Source: Actinomycetota bacterium | GTDB lineage: Bacteria; Actinomycetota; Coriobacteriia; Anaerosomatales; Anaerosomataceae | Direction of reading: 5' to 3' | Assembly: GCA_009773565.1 (NCBI GenBank) | Contig: WSXY01000011.1 | Location: forward strand, 1 to 60,789 | DNA length: 60,789 nucleotides | In this document: in pieces, positions 54,052-60,789 of the stretch | How the letters are laid out: each line of letters opens with the position of its first letter | Numbering within the stretch: the first letter of the stretch is position 1 | The notes under the pieces: model-generated | The model's input: only the letters and a program-made list of their open reading frames with translations | Database searches by the model: none | Told to the model about the DNA's origin: nothing | Position numbers and translations under genes: made by a program

Positions 54052-55454
54052 TCCGACTCCTCCTCGGCCACCGACACCCTGTCGGGACGCGTATAGACGA
54101 CGAGCTTGCCACCCCGCGCGTACCCGACGAGCGTGACACCAACGGTCTGAGCGACCTCTGCGGCAAGATCTGTCACCGCGCTACGTGACACGACCACCGG
54201 AACCCGCGCTTTCGCGGCCTTGACGGCCATCTCGTACGAGATGCGACCCGTCGTGAGCAGCACCGCTCCCTCGATCGGCACGCGGTCGATCCACGCGCGT
54301 CCGAGGACCTTGTCGACGGCGTTGTGACGCCCGACATCCTCGCGTACGAGAAGAACTTTCCCATCGCGGCCGAGCGCGCACGCATGCATGCCGCCCGTAT
54401 CGCGATATGCCGGCGAGGAGCGCGCCATCTGGCCCATCATGTCGTAGAGCTCACCGGAGTCGACCGTCACATCAGACGTGACCGCCTCAAGACCGAGCGT
54501 GTGGCCAAGCGAGGCAAATGTGACACCCTTGCCGCAGCCCGCCGTGATGTAGCGACGACGGTAGACGAGGTCATCGGGCACCGGCTCGTCGCTGCACACG
54601 AACACCATGCCGCGCTTGCTGTCGACGTCCGTGCCGAGGAACGCTTCGCGATCGTTCAGGAGACCCTCGGACACGAGGAACCCGACCGCCATCTCCTCGA
54701 GATCGTCCGGCGAGGCTTGCACGGTCGCAATCTCGACGCCGTTCATGTCGATGGTGACTGCCCGCTCGCTCGGCATGCCGCGCTGTCTGCGTGTACCGAC
54801 TTCGATGACCGAGACCCGGACATCTGTTTCCGCGTCGTTCCGCACGATCGGGAACGTGCCGTCACGAACGTCGCTCAGGTCTTCGGGAGTGTTCACGTTC
54901 ACCAGGCTGACGAGGTCGGGGTCGGCTACCCGAAGCGCTGCGAGCGGCACCTCGACGACGCGCACCGAGGAGAGCATCGCAACAAGCCTGCGACGACCTG
55001 ACTCGAGCACGCGCTGGGCGACCGGGAGGCAGTCACGGTGATAGAGCGCGAGAAGCGGCTCGGGGCCCTTTTCGCCGACCGGCATCACGACCTGGGCGTC
55101 TCCGCGCGCGTCCCAGAGGAGCCGGACGACTTCGGGCCTCAGCCATGGCATATCAGCGGCGACCGCAAGCACCCAGTCGTCCTCGGCCGCACTCAGCGCC
55201 GTTACGAGGCCACCGAGCGGTCCCTGGTACGCGACCTCGTCCTGCAACACGCGGACGGCGGTGGGAAGAGTGGTGTCAGCAAGGGCTTCGGGACGGTTGG
55301 TGACTACGACGACCTTCCGGCATACCCCGGCGACCACCTCGACGACGCGAGTCAGCAGCAACTCGCCATCGACCGTCAGGAGCGTCTTATCGACACCCAT
55401 TCGCATCGAACGTCCACCCGCCAGCACGGCGGCGGTCACCGGAAGTCGTTCCAT
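54048..55454 (-). CDS. MobA-FdhD fusion protein
   Basis: A 468-residue fusion. The N-terminal about 200 residues are a MobA-type guanylyltransferase (AAVLAGGRSMRMGVDKTLL, VLAVAADMPWLRPEVV) that makes molybdopterin-guanine dinucleotide. The rest is FdhD (about 215-460; YRRRYITAGCGKG with its cysteine, and VREDVGRHNAVDKVLG), the sulfurtransferase that sulfurates formate dehydrogenase. ATG 55454 begins the first conserved motif (MERLPVTAAVLAGG); the upstream frame is unconserved. The FdhD cysteine motif has one cysteine (CGKG) where some members have CxxC. Confidence 0.92.
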   Translation of the reverse strand: MERLPVTAAVLAGGRSMRMGVDKTLLTVDGELLLTRVVEVVAGVCRKVVVVTNRPEALADTTLPTAVRVLQDEVAYQGPLGGLVTALSAAEDDWVLAVAADMPWLRPEVVRLLWDARGDAQVVMPVGEKGPEPLLALYHRDCLPVAQRVLESGRRRLVAMLSSVRVVEVPLAALRVADPDLVSLVNVNTPEDLSDVRDGTFPIVRNDAETDVRVSVIEVGTRRQRGMPSERAVTIDMNGVEIATVQASPDDLEEMAVGFLVSEGLLNDREAFLGTDVDSKRGMVFVCSDEPVPDDLVYRRRYITAGCGKGVTFASLGHTLGLEAVTSDVTVDSGELYDMMGQMARSSPAYRDTGGMHACALGRDGKVLLVREDVGRHNAVDKVLGRAWIDRVPIEGAVLLTTGRISYEMAVKAAKARVPVVVSRSAVTDLAAEVAQTVGVTLVGYARGGKLVVYTRPDRVSVAEEESE

Positions 55455-55464
55455 GTCCTTCGTC

Positions 55465-56637
55465 CTATCCTTGCAGGTCAACGGGCGGCGTGATGTCGGT
55501 GCCCGGGGCAGACATGCAAGTATACTCTCCGGGCGTATCGCCGGTCTCGATTGCGCGCACACGAACGGCGGTCGCTTTGAATGCCGCGGTAACAGCCACG
55601 CCAGGCACCAAAGCAAGTTCGGCCACCGACGCACGCGAGACCCGGGCAGCTATTCTGAGAGTGCCCGCGGCCAGGGTCACGCGAAACGTAGAACCCGCGT
55701 GTTCGATCTCCGCGACTGTGCCCGCCAGACGGTTTCTCGCTGACGACGGTGGTAGCTCCTGCGTGCCAGCGTAGATCGTCACGTCTTCCGGTCGGACTCC
55801 GACGAGAACCTCGGTCCCCTGCTGCGCGCGCGATACGGCGTAGACCGTCACTCCGCCGCAGTCGATGGCGGCGACACCGCCCTCTGTTTCGCGGACGATG
55901 CCCTGGAGAGGAGGCTCCATGCCGAGGAACTCCGCAGTCCAGTCATCCGCCGGAAGCCCGAAGATGTCATCCGCACACCCCTGCGCGACGATGCTGCCGT
56001 CTCGCATGACCGCGACGTCGTCGGCCACAGTGAGGGCCTCGTCCTGGTCGTGTGTGACGTAGAAGATGGTGATCGGACTCTCGCGAAAGATCGAGGCGAA
56101 ATCGCGCGCGAGTCGCCACTTCATCAAGGGGTCGAGCGATGCAAGCGGCTCGTCGAGGAGCAGAACTCTCGGCTCAAGCACCATAGCGCGTGCGAGCGCG
56201 ACGCGTTGAGCCTCGCCCCCCGAGAGCGTGAGCGCCGACCGCGTTTCCCACCCCGGCAACCCGACACGCTCAAGACCCTCCGAAACGAGAACAGCAACGC
56301 GGCCTGAAGGAACCCGACGAAGTCGTAGCCCGTAGGCAACATTGTCGGACACCGTGCCCTTGAACAGATACGGCCGCTGGAATGCCGCAGCCATCGACAT
56401 ACGCGCCTCGATATCGTGCGGTGTCACGGCCACCCCGTCGAGCAGAACCTGCCCGACGTCCGGCTTCTCGAGGAGGCCGACGATCGACAGCAGCGTCGAC
56501 TTCCCCGATCCAGATGGGCCGAGAAGCGCCATCGTTCGTCCCGGGCGGATCTCCAGGCGGTCGACGTCGACCACCCGCTTGCCCCGGAAGGACTTCCGAA
56601 TGCCCTGAATCGCGATGCTCGCTGGCTTCATAGTCAC
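55465..56637 (-). CDS. tupC: Tungstate/molybdate ABC transporter ATP-binding protein
   Basis: A 390-residue ABC ATPase: Walker A GPSGSGKSTLLSIVG, signature LSGGEAQRVALARAM, Walker B VLLLDEPLASLDPL, H-loop VTHDQDEA, and a C-terminal extension with TOBE-like regulatory domains (about 240-375). It is read from a GTG whose GTGA overlaps the tupB stop; ATG 56631 is also possible. Tungstate rather than molybdate is inferred from the TupA partner. Confidence 0.93.
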   Translation of the reverse strand: MTMKPASIAIQGIRKSFRGKRVVDVDRLEIRPGRTMALLGPSGSGKSTLLSIVGLLEKPDVGQVLLDGVAVTPHDIEARMSMAAAFQRPYLFKGTVSDNVAYGLRLRRVPSGRVAVLVSEGLERVGLPGWETRSALTLSGGEAQRVALARAMVLEPRVLLLDEPLASLDPLMKWRLARDFASIFRESPITIFYVTHDQDEALTVADDVAVMRDGSIVAQGCADDIFGLPADDWTAEFLGMEPPLQGIVRETEGGVAAIDCGGVTVYAVSRAQQGTEVLVGVRPEDVTIYAGTQELPPSSARNRLAGTVAEIEHAGSTFRVTLAAGTLRIAARVSRASVAELALVPGVAVTAAFKATAVRVRAIETGDTPGEYTCMSAPGTDITPPVDLQG

Positions 56638-57338
56638 TTCTCGTACCGCTCGGCTGACTGCTGGACCTGTGTCAGCAGGATGTTGACCACGAGCACCATC
56701 CCCATTAAGAGCGACGCGAGCGCGAGTGCCGGGCCATAGTCACCCATGCGGGTGTACTGGACGATAGCAGTGGTCATCACGCGCGTCTTGCCCGCGAGGT
56801 TACCGCCGACCATCGTCACGGCCCCGACCTCGGAGATTATGGAGCCAAAGCCTGCAGCGACCGCAGCAAGGAGGCCCATTCGGGCCTCCTTGAGCGTCAT
56901 CAGCGCCTCCTGCAAACGAGAGGCGCCCAGTGAGCGCGCCTGTAGCCGAAGCTCACGCGGAACAGCGGATACCGCCGCCGCAGAGACGGCAGCAACCACG
57001 GGCAGCGCGATGATGAGCTGCGCGAATACCATGGCCGGTTGAGAGTAGAGCAGTTCGAGCTTACCAAAGGGGCCCCGCCGTGAAAGCAACATCGCAACAA
57101 CCAGGCCGACCACCACAGGAGGCAGTCCCATCCCCGTGTTGGCGATGATGAGCATCATTCTCCGTCCAACAAAGCGCTTCGTACCAAGTGCGAATCCGAT
57201 CGGGATTCCAAGCACGAGAGCAAGCAGAACCGCCACACCCGAGACCTGTATGGAAACAAGGACGATGGACCACACATCGGTCGCGCCCGAGACGAGCATA
57301 GTCAGCCCGTCCCGGAACGCGCCGATGAAGATATCCAT
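56634..57338 (-). CDS. tupB: Tungstate ABC transporter permease
   Basis: A 234-residue inner-membrane permease with about five or six helices and the EAA loop SLGASRLQEALMTLKEARMG, of the TupB type. It forms the channel with TupC. It follows tupA by 50 bases. Confidence 0.93.
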   Translation of the reverse strand: MDIFIGAFRDGLTMLVSGATDVWSIVLVSIQVSGVAVLLALVLGIPIGFALGTKRFVGRRMMLIIANTGMGLPPVVVGLVVAMLLSRRGPFGKLELLYSQPAMVFAQLIIALPVVAAVSAAAVSAVPRELRLQARSLGASRLQEALMTLKEARMGLLAAVAAGFGSIISEVGAVTMVGGNLAGKTRVMTTAIVQYTRMGDYGPALALASLLMGMVLVVNILLTQVQQSAERYEK

Positions 57339-57388
57339 TGACCCCTACCCTCGTCCTCGCGGTGCCGGCCGCATCAACGCAAAGCGGT

Positions 57389-58273
57389 CTACTTTGCGTT
57401 TGGTGTGAACAGAGCCTGTCCGAACTTCTCGACGCCGTACTCGCCGACGACCTTCTGGCCCTCAGCGCTTGTGATCCATTCCATGAACGCAGCCGCGCCC
57501 TCGGGACGTGCGGCATCCTTCACGGTGATAACACCGTACTGGTTGAGGAGACCCTTGTCGCCTTCACGTAGGATGACGAGATCAAGCGCACCCTTGCTGG
57601 TGAGGAAGGTGGCGCGATCAGAGATGGTGTAGCCCTGCTTCTCGTTCGCGATCTTCAGGGTCTCGCCCATACCCTGACCGGTGGCGAGGTACCAGTCCTT
57701 CGCGTTAGCGGTCCCGGTCGGGCTGATGCTCGCGTCCTTCCAAAGCTTGAGTTCCTTGGAGTGCGTGCCGGACTTGTCATCACGGGTCATGAACGGTGCC
57801 TTGCCGCCGCTGAGCGCCTTCATGACGCCCTTAAGGTCCTTTGCCGCCTTGACACCGGCGGGATCAGCCGCAGGGCCGACAAGAACATAGTCGTTGTACA
57901 TGACGTCGCGACGCTCGATACCGAATCCGGCCTCCATGAAGGTCTTCTCGGCCGCAGGCGAGTGCACCAGGAGCACATCGGCATCCTTGTTCTCGCCCAT
58001 CTTGAGTGCTTCACCGCTACCAACAGCGATGACTTCGACGGTGTACTCCGGGTTGGCCTTCTCGAATGCCGGGATCAGCACGTCGAAGAGTCCTGAGTCC
58101 TGAGTGGAGGTCGTCGAGGCAAGAACGACTTTGGTCTTCTCGACGGCAACCGGCTCGGGAGCCTTGGGCTCTTCGGCCGCTTTCGCGCAGCCGATGAGCG
58201 AGAACGCCAAAACAATGGCCAGCGCTGTGGCCGCCAACCGCCAGGCGGCGGGTCGAACAGAACGGTCTCTCAT
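57389..58273 (-). CDS. tupA: Tungstate-binding lipoprotein TupA
   Basis: A 294-residue binding protein. The signal peptide ends in a lipobox (FSLIGC), so it is lipid-anchored. The oxyanion site TTSTQDSGL is the TupA signature, and the fold continues through VHSPAAEKTFMEAG and DDKSGTHSKELKLWK. ATG 58273 has AAGGAGAAG upstream. It heads the 13-gene operon. Confidence 0.95.
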   Translation of the reverse strand: MRDRSVRPAAWRLAATALAIVLAFSLIGCAKAAEEPKAPEPVAVEKTKVVLASTTSTQDSGLFDVLIPAFEKANPEYTVEVIAVGSGEALKMGENKDADVLLVHSPAAEKTFMEAGFGIERRDVMYNDYVLVGPAADPAGVKAAKDLKGVMKALSGGKAPFMTRDDKSGTHSKELKLWKDASISPTGTANAKDWYLATGQGMGETLKIANEKQGYTISDRATFLTSKGALDLVILREGDKGLLNQYGVITVKDAARPEGAAAFMEWITSAEGQKVVGEYGVEKFGQALFTPNAK

Positions 58274-58406
58274 GTGCTTCTCCTTTTCGAATATGGGAGG
58301 CTGAATCGTTTCCGGTCCAACCCTATCGGCCCAGGCGCCATGGCGGTGACCAACCGCGGTAGGACTCCGGGGCTCGGAGATTGTGCCGCGGGGCCCCCAC
58401 GGCAAC
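58274..58406 (-). promoter_or_regulatory. Structured 5' leader of the tupA operon
   Basis: The presumed transcript begins near 58406 (promoter at 58413-58441) and folds into at least three GC-rich hairpins: a nine-pair hairpin beginning TGCCG, CTCCG/CGGAG, and GCGGT/ACCGC inside a longer GTCC...GGAC pairing. It ends with GCCTCCC and the ribosome-binding site. Such a leader before a tungsten operon could be a cofactor-sensing riboswitch, but I do not find the moco/tuco RNA consensus with confidence. Confidence 0.4.
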
Positions 58407-58412
58407 GAACCC

Positions 58413-58441
58413 AGGATAATCCAAGCGAACAGGGTACTCAA
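58413..58441 (-). promoter_or_regulatory. Promoter of the tupA operon
   Basis: Minus-strand TTGAGT (58441-58436), a 17-base spacer and TATCCT (58418-58413). It is the only good promoter between the TiaS-like gene and tupA. The remaining 58442-58561 shows nothing else I recognise. Confidence 0.6.
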
Positions 58442-58561
58442 CTTCGGTCTGGACGAGTGCGTGGATCTGCTCAGCCATCAACACGGTGATTCACAAGACG
58501 TGCTGTGCGTGTAACGCTCGTTCGGCTCCCTCCTTTCCAATGGTCGACGGTCTTCGATGGT

Positions 58562-59317
58562 TCACTTGGTGTTGCTCGCTCCAGCAACCGCCTTGTCGCT
58601 CGAGCGACCAATCGCCTGCCACAGTCCGGGCTCAACCCGGAGGACCGGTACCGCGGGACGGCCGCCCCATAGACACGGTCGTAGCCACCCGCGTGTGTCC
58701 ACAAGGTCGTCGGGTTTCGCAGACTCGACGTTGCGATCGACGGGAAGAACGATCATGCCCTCCGCGAGGAGTTCGCCAACAGAAACCACATTCGGGAAGT
58801 CTCTCAACCGATGGTTCTTCCCGTACTCGATGAAACGCCCTGACCAACCATCCGCAGTCAGACCGGTTCCTGCCGCTGCGCCGATAATGCCGTCGCTCGT
58901 CCCCCCGTGTGCCGAAAGGTGAACGCCCTTCGCGACCGCGATCGCGTCCGCCTTCGTAAGCAACTCGCGTGTTGCGCGAACGCCGAAGGCCTTGAGCGCC
59001 TCGATGACCGGGCTCTCATCCGTAGCGACGCAGAGCCCCGGATCGCTCCCGTCTACCGCGTGCTTCTCAAGGTGTCTGACGGCCCGCTCGATAATCTCGG
59101 GTACCAGCACCGCACTGGGCGCGTCAACAACGACGCACGCCGCACTGTTGTGCGACGTATAAGGCACATCGGGATGCACGAGCAGCTGCTGACGCACAAC
59201 TCCCCACATGGCGCAGCCATCGGGCAGCTCATCCTCGAACCACCGCGCAAGCTTGCCCGTACCGCGGCCGCAATCGAGTGTGTCCGTGTCATCGAATGTC
59301 ACGTATATGCGAGTCAT
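58562..59317 (-). CDS. TiaS-like (agmatinylcytidine-synthetase-related) domain protein
   Basis: A 251-residue protein that starts MTRIYVTFDDTDTLDCGRGTG. The FDDTD signature, the later VVVDAPSAVLVPEIIERAV and the AHGGTSDGIIGAAAGTGLTA motif are those of the catalytic part of TiaS, the archaeal enzyme that attaches agmatine to tRNA-Ile2. It lacks the OB and zinc regions of full TiaS. Bacteria normally use TilS instead, so the role here is unknown; operon with a W/Mo-type regulator suggests another substrate. ATG 59317 has GGGAG six bases upstream. Confidence 0.75.
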   Translation of the reverse strand: MTRIYVTFDDTDTLDCGRGTGKLARWFEDELPDGCAMWGVVRQQLLVHPDVPYTSHNSAACVVVDAPSAVLVPEIIERAVRHLEKHAVDGSDPGLCVATDESPVIEALKAFGVRATRELLTKADAIAVAKGVHLSAHGGTSDGIIGAAAGTGLTADGWSGRFIEYGKNHRLRDFPNVVSVGELLAEGMIVLPVDRNVESAKPDDLVDTRGWLRPCLWGGRPAVPVLRVEPGLWQAIGRSSDKAVAGASNTK

Positions 59318-59629
59318 GAAATGCTCCCTGCTTCGGAACCCTGGAGACAATCAATGCTGCTCTGCCGGAGACGCGTGTCAGCCCAAGGGCGGCGGCGGTT
59401 CCGCCGATGGCGTCCAACGCAGCATCGGAGCCCGGCAGCCCCAAAGCGCGTGAACACCCGTGGCGGTCAATTGCCCCGCCGCCGCCTCGAGCGGACCATC
59501 GACAGCCTCTACGACCCCGGCGCCGCTCACTAGAAGCGTCGCCGGCACTGCTCTTGGCTTCAGAGGGGGTATCGAAGCGATCGAGCGACTGCCGTTGGTT
59601 AGTGAAGATGAAATGCGTGAAGAGCTCAT
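59289..59629 (-). pseudogene. Frameshifted small gene between regulator and TiaS-like gene
   Basis: An ATG at 59629 overlaps the regulator's stop by four bases (ATGA) and opens a frame reading PATLLVSGAGVVEAVDGPLE, then to VHALWGC. Near a CTTTGGGG run (59439-59446), the -1 frame takes over with a protein-like LPGSDAALDAIGGTAAALGL, TRVSGRAALIVSRVPKQGAF and stops at 59289, overlapping the next start by 29 bases. Joined, the two halves make about 110 residues of one alanine-rich alpha/beta protein. Either the assembly has a one-base error or the gene is broken; no slippery heptamer supports programmed shifting. No family recognised. Confidence 0.55.
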
Positions 59630-60597
59630 ACTGCTATCCGAACCTCGTCTCCCGTGTGGGAGACGTCATAGCCACTGAGCGAACCGATCATCGTTCGCGC
59701 TCGCCGGGTCTCGAGTTCATCGATGAACGCCGATACGTTCGCATCAGCGAGCCGGTCGGCGGGTATCACGAGATCGAACCGCTCCCGCGTCAGTGGTCTG
59801 AAATCAAGTCCGGCCTTCTCCGCCGCTGAACGTATGCCGATTGCGACGTCGGCACAGCCGCGCGCAACTTCTTGCGCGACCGCACCATGCGTGACGTATG
59901 AGGTGGCGTAGCCCGGAAGAACCGAAGTGTCAGCCCCAAGTGCTCGAAGCTCTGCATCGAGCCAGAGGCGGGTTCCGGAGCCGGGGTTGCGGTTGGCGAG
60001 AGAGGCACCCTTGTCGATGATGTCTGAGATGGCGTGAATCCTGAGCGGATTGCCTGCGGCGACCATGACGCCCTGCTCGCGGTGTACGAGGGTCAGAACG
60101 ACAACCGATCGATCGGCGAACAGGTGGCGTACGTACGGCACGTTGTAGTCGTCCTCGCGCGAGTCAAACAGGTGACAGGCCGCGATATCAGCGAGTCCTT
60201 GACGGAGCGCAATGAGGCCATCAAGGCTACCAACGGACACGGGCACAACGTTCACCCCGGGGACACTAACCGCAAACGCATCAAGCGCCGTATCGTTACT
60301 CCCGACCACGGTAATCGAGCGTTCCGTTCCCGAATCGGCCGACAACAACATGTGCACTTCAAATGCGGGGGCGGTGGCGCGGTAGTACTTCTCGGTGTAA
60401 TTGCGGACCTGCCTGACTTCGGCGAGTTCGACGAGGCCCGCTTCGACGAGTCGCATGACGTGATGACGTATCCAGGCGGGGTGCTTTCCAAATGCGACGC
60501 CCAATTGCGAAATCGTTGACGGCGCGGCCATAAGCCTGCGCAAGAGCGAACGTCGGGTCGCGTCACCGACGGCTTCAATTTGGTCATCACGTTGCAT
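59626..60597 (-). CDS. HTH-type regulator with a periplasmic-binding-protein-like domain
   Basis: A 323-residue regulator. The N-terminal winged helix (about 5-80; RRSLLRRLMAAPSTISQLGV, WIRHHVMRLVEAGLVEL) is ArsR-like, and the rest is a type-2 binding-protein-like domain (ASLANRNPGSGTRLWLDAEL, VARGCADVAIGIRSAAEKAG) as in molybdate-binding-type regulators. It may sense an oxyanion or cofactor precursor and control the tup or TiaS-like genes. ATG 60597 is chosen; a GTG at 60624 is in frame but lies in the promoter dyad region. Confidence 0.85.
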   Translation of the reverse strand: MQRDDQIEAVGDATRRSLLRRLMAAPSTISQLGVAFGKHPAWIRHHVMRLVEAGLVELAEVRQVRNYTEKYYRATAPAFEVHMLLSADSGTERSITVVGSNDTALDAFAVSVPGVNVVPVSVGSLDGLIALRQGLADIAACHLFDSREDDYNVPYVRHLFADRSVVVLTLVHREQGVMVAAGNPLRIHAISDIIDKGASLANRNPGSGTRLWLDAELRALGADTSVLPGYATSYVTHGAVAQEVARGCADVAIGIRSAAEKAGLDFRPLTRERFDLVIPADRLADANVSAFIDELETRRARTMIGSLSGYDVSHTGDEVRIAV

Positions 60598-60627
60598 CCT
60601 GATGGTGCCGGCCACAGGTAGCACCTA

Positions 60628-60646
60628 CCTTAAGTATTCCCTTAGG
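60628..60646 (-). promoter_or_regulatory. Imperfect dyad upstream of the regulator
   Basis: CCTTAAG (60628-60634) and CCTTAGG-like arms around TATTC form an imperfect inverted repeat 30 bases before the start at 60597, over a minus-strand TACTTA that could be a -10. It is a candidate autoregulatory site. The remaining 60647-60789 shows no gene or other feature I recognise; the upstream neighbour is off the window. Confidence 0.25.
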
Positions 60647-60789
60647 GTGTGGGGCTGAGTGTACGCGCGAGCCGCCCGCAATGACAAGTGCATGTGCTGG
60701 TCCACCACATATGGGACACCCAGGTCCAGATACATGCGCTACACCCATCAGGGTGATCCGTGTACGTCGGCTTGTCTTCGATAGTACTC

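Noticed and set aside
58274-58406. Firm call of a moco/tuco riboswitch
   Set aside because: Only the final GCCTCCC and general structure agree; the conserved loops could not be matched, so it is listed only as a structured leader.
59439-59446. Programmed -1 frameshifting in the small operon gene
   Set aside because: No X-XXY-YYZ slippery heptamer and no clear downstream pseudoknot; an indel or sequence error is simpler.

Overview
The window reads as one stretch of a high-GC, Gram-positive chromosome. The order clpC-radA-disA-yacL-ispD-ispF-cysE-cysS-rlmB-yacP-sigH is a Firmicutes-like core block. Combined with high GC, Rex, a large multiheme cytochrome c, tungstate uptake and a selenium-associated gene pair, it suggests a strictly anaerobic actinobacterium, most likely a Coriobacteriia/OPB41 (Anaerosomatales)-type lineage. 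That placement is inference from gene content. No phage, insertion sequence or CRISPR array was seen.

Layout. 1-770: start of tuf behind a tRNA-Tyr/Thr/Met cluster with a clear promoter, all on the minus strand. 840-5300: a small signalling block (nuclease-like unknown, cyclic-nucleotide-binding protein, decayed MFS transporter, DUF3307 membrane protein, membrane class III nucleotide cyclase). 5340-21460: housekeeping core (tRNA-Thr, sigH, yacP, rlmB, cysS, cysE, ispF, ispD, yacL, disA, radA, clpC, lysS, greA, tatA, rex, mtnP). 21557-25580: yhaM, a SAM hydrolase, a lipoprotein, small unknowns, a DUF2085 protein and tRNA-Pro. 25736-29925: a predicted 24-heme cytochrome c, a chemoreceptor, and a small thioredoxin-like gene interrupted by an in-frame UGA that looks like selenocysteine. 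29919-38225: DnaJ-like protein, PBP1, membrane proteins, PilT and cell-wall proteins. 38256-47091: a diguanylate cyclase and a complete chemosensory operon (cheR-mcp-W-Y-B-A-C-D) with no flagellar genes. 47177-48214: an L,D-transpeptidase. 48217-58441: a 13-gene operon for tungstate/molybdate uptake (tupABC), molybdopterin synthesis (mobA-fdhD, moeA, mobB, moaA, moaC, MOSC, mog) and selenium/sulfur handling (class V aminotransferase, DUF3343). 58562-60789: a TiaS-like protein, a frameshifted small gene and a regulator with a periplasmic-binding-protein-like domain.

How it fits together. The cytochrome implies respiration with extracellular or periplasmic acceptors. The W/Mo-cofactor operon with FdhD implies formate-dehydrogenase-type enzymes, often selenoproteins. 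The class V aminotransferase/DUF3343 pair is associated with selenium metabolism, and the UGA-interrupted gene fits the same theme. Two chemoreceptors without extracellular sensor domains, PilT and two nucleotide-signalling proteins suggest taxis to internal energy or redox state, possibly by type IV pili.

Most promising for follow-up: the UGA-containing gene at 29530-29859 with a SECIS-like hairpin and a CsoR/CstR-like operator; an 18-bp perfect hairpin that buries a ribosome-binding site at 24364-24403; the three-fold six-heme repeat of the cytochrome; the CDLGCF microprotein in the molybdopterin operon; and the TiaS-like operon at the right end.
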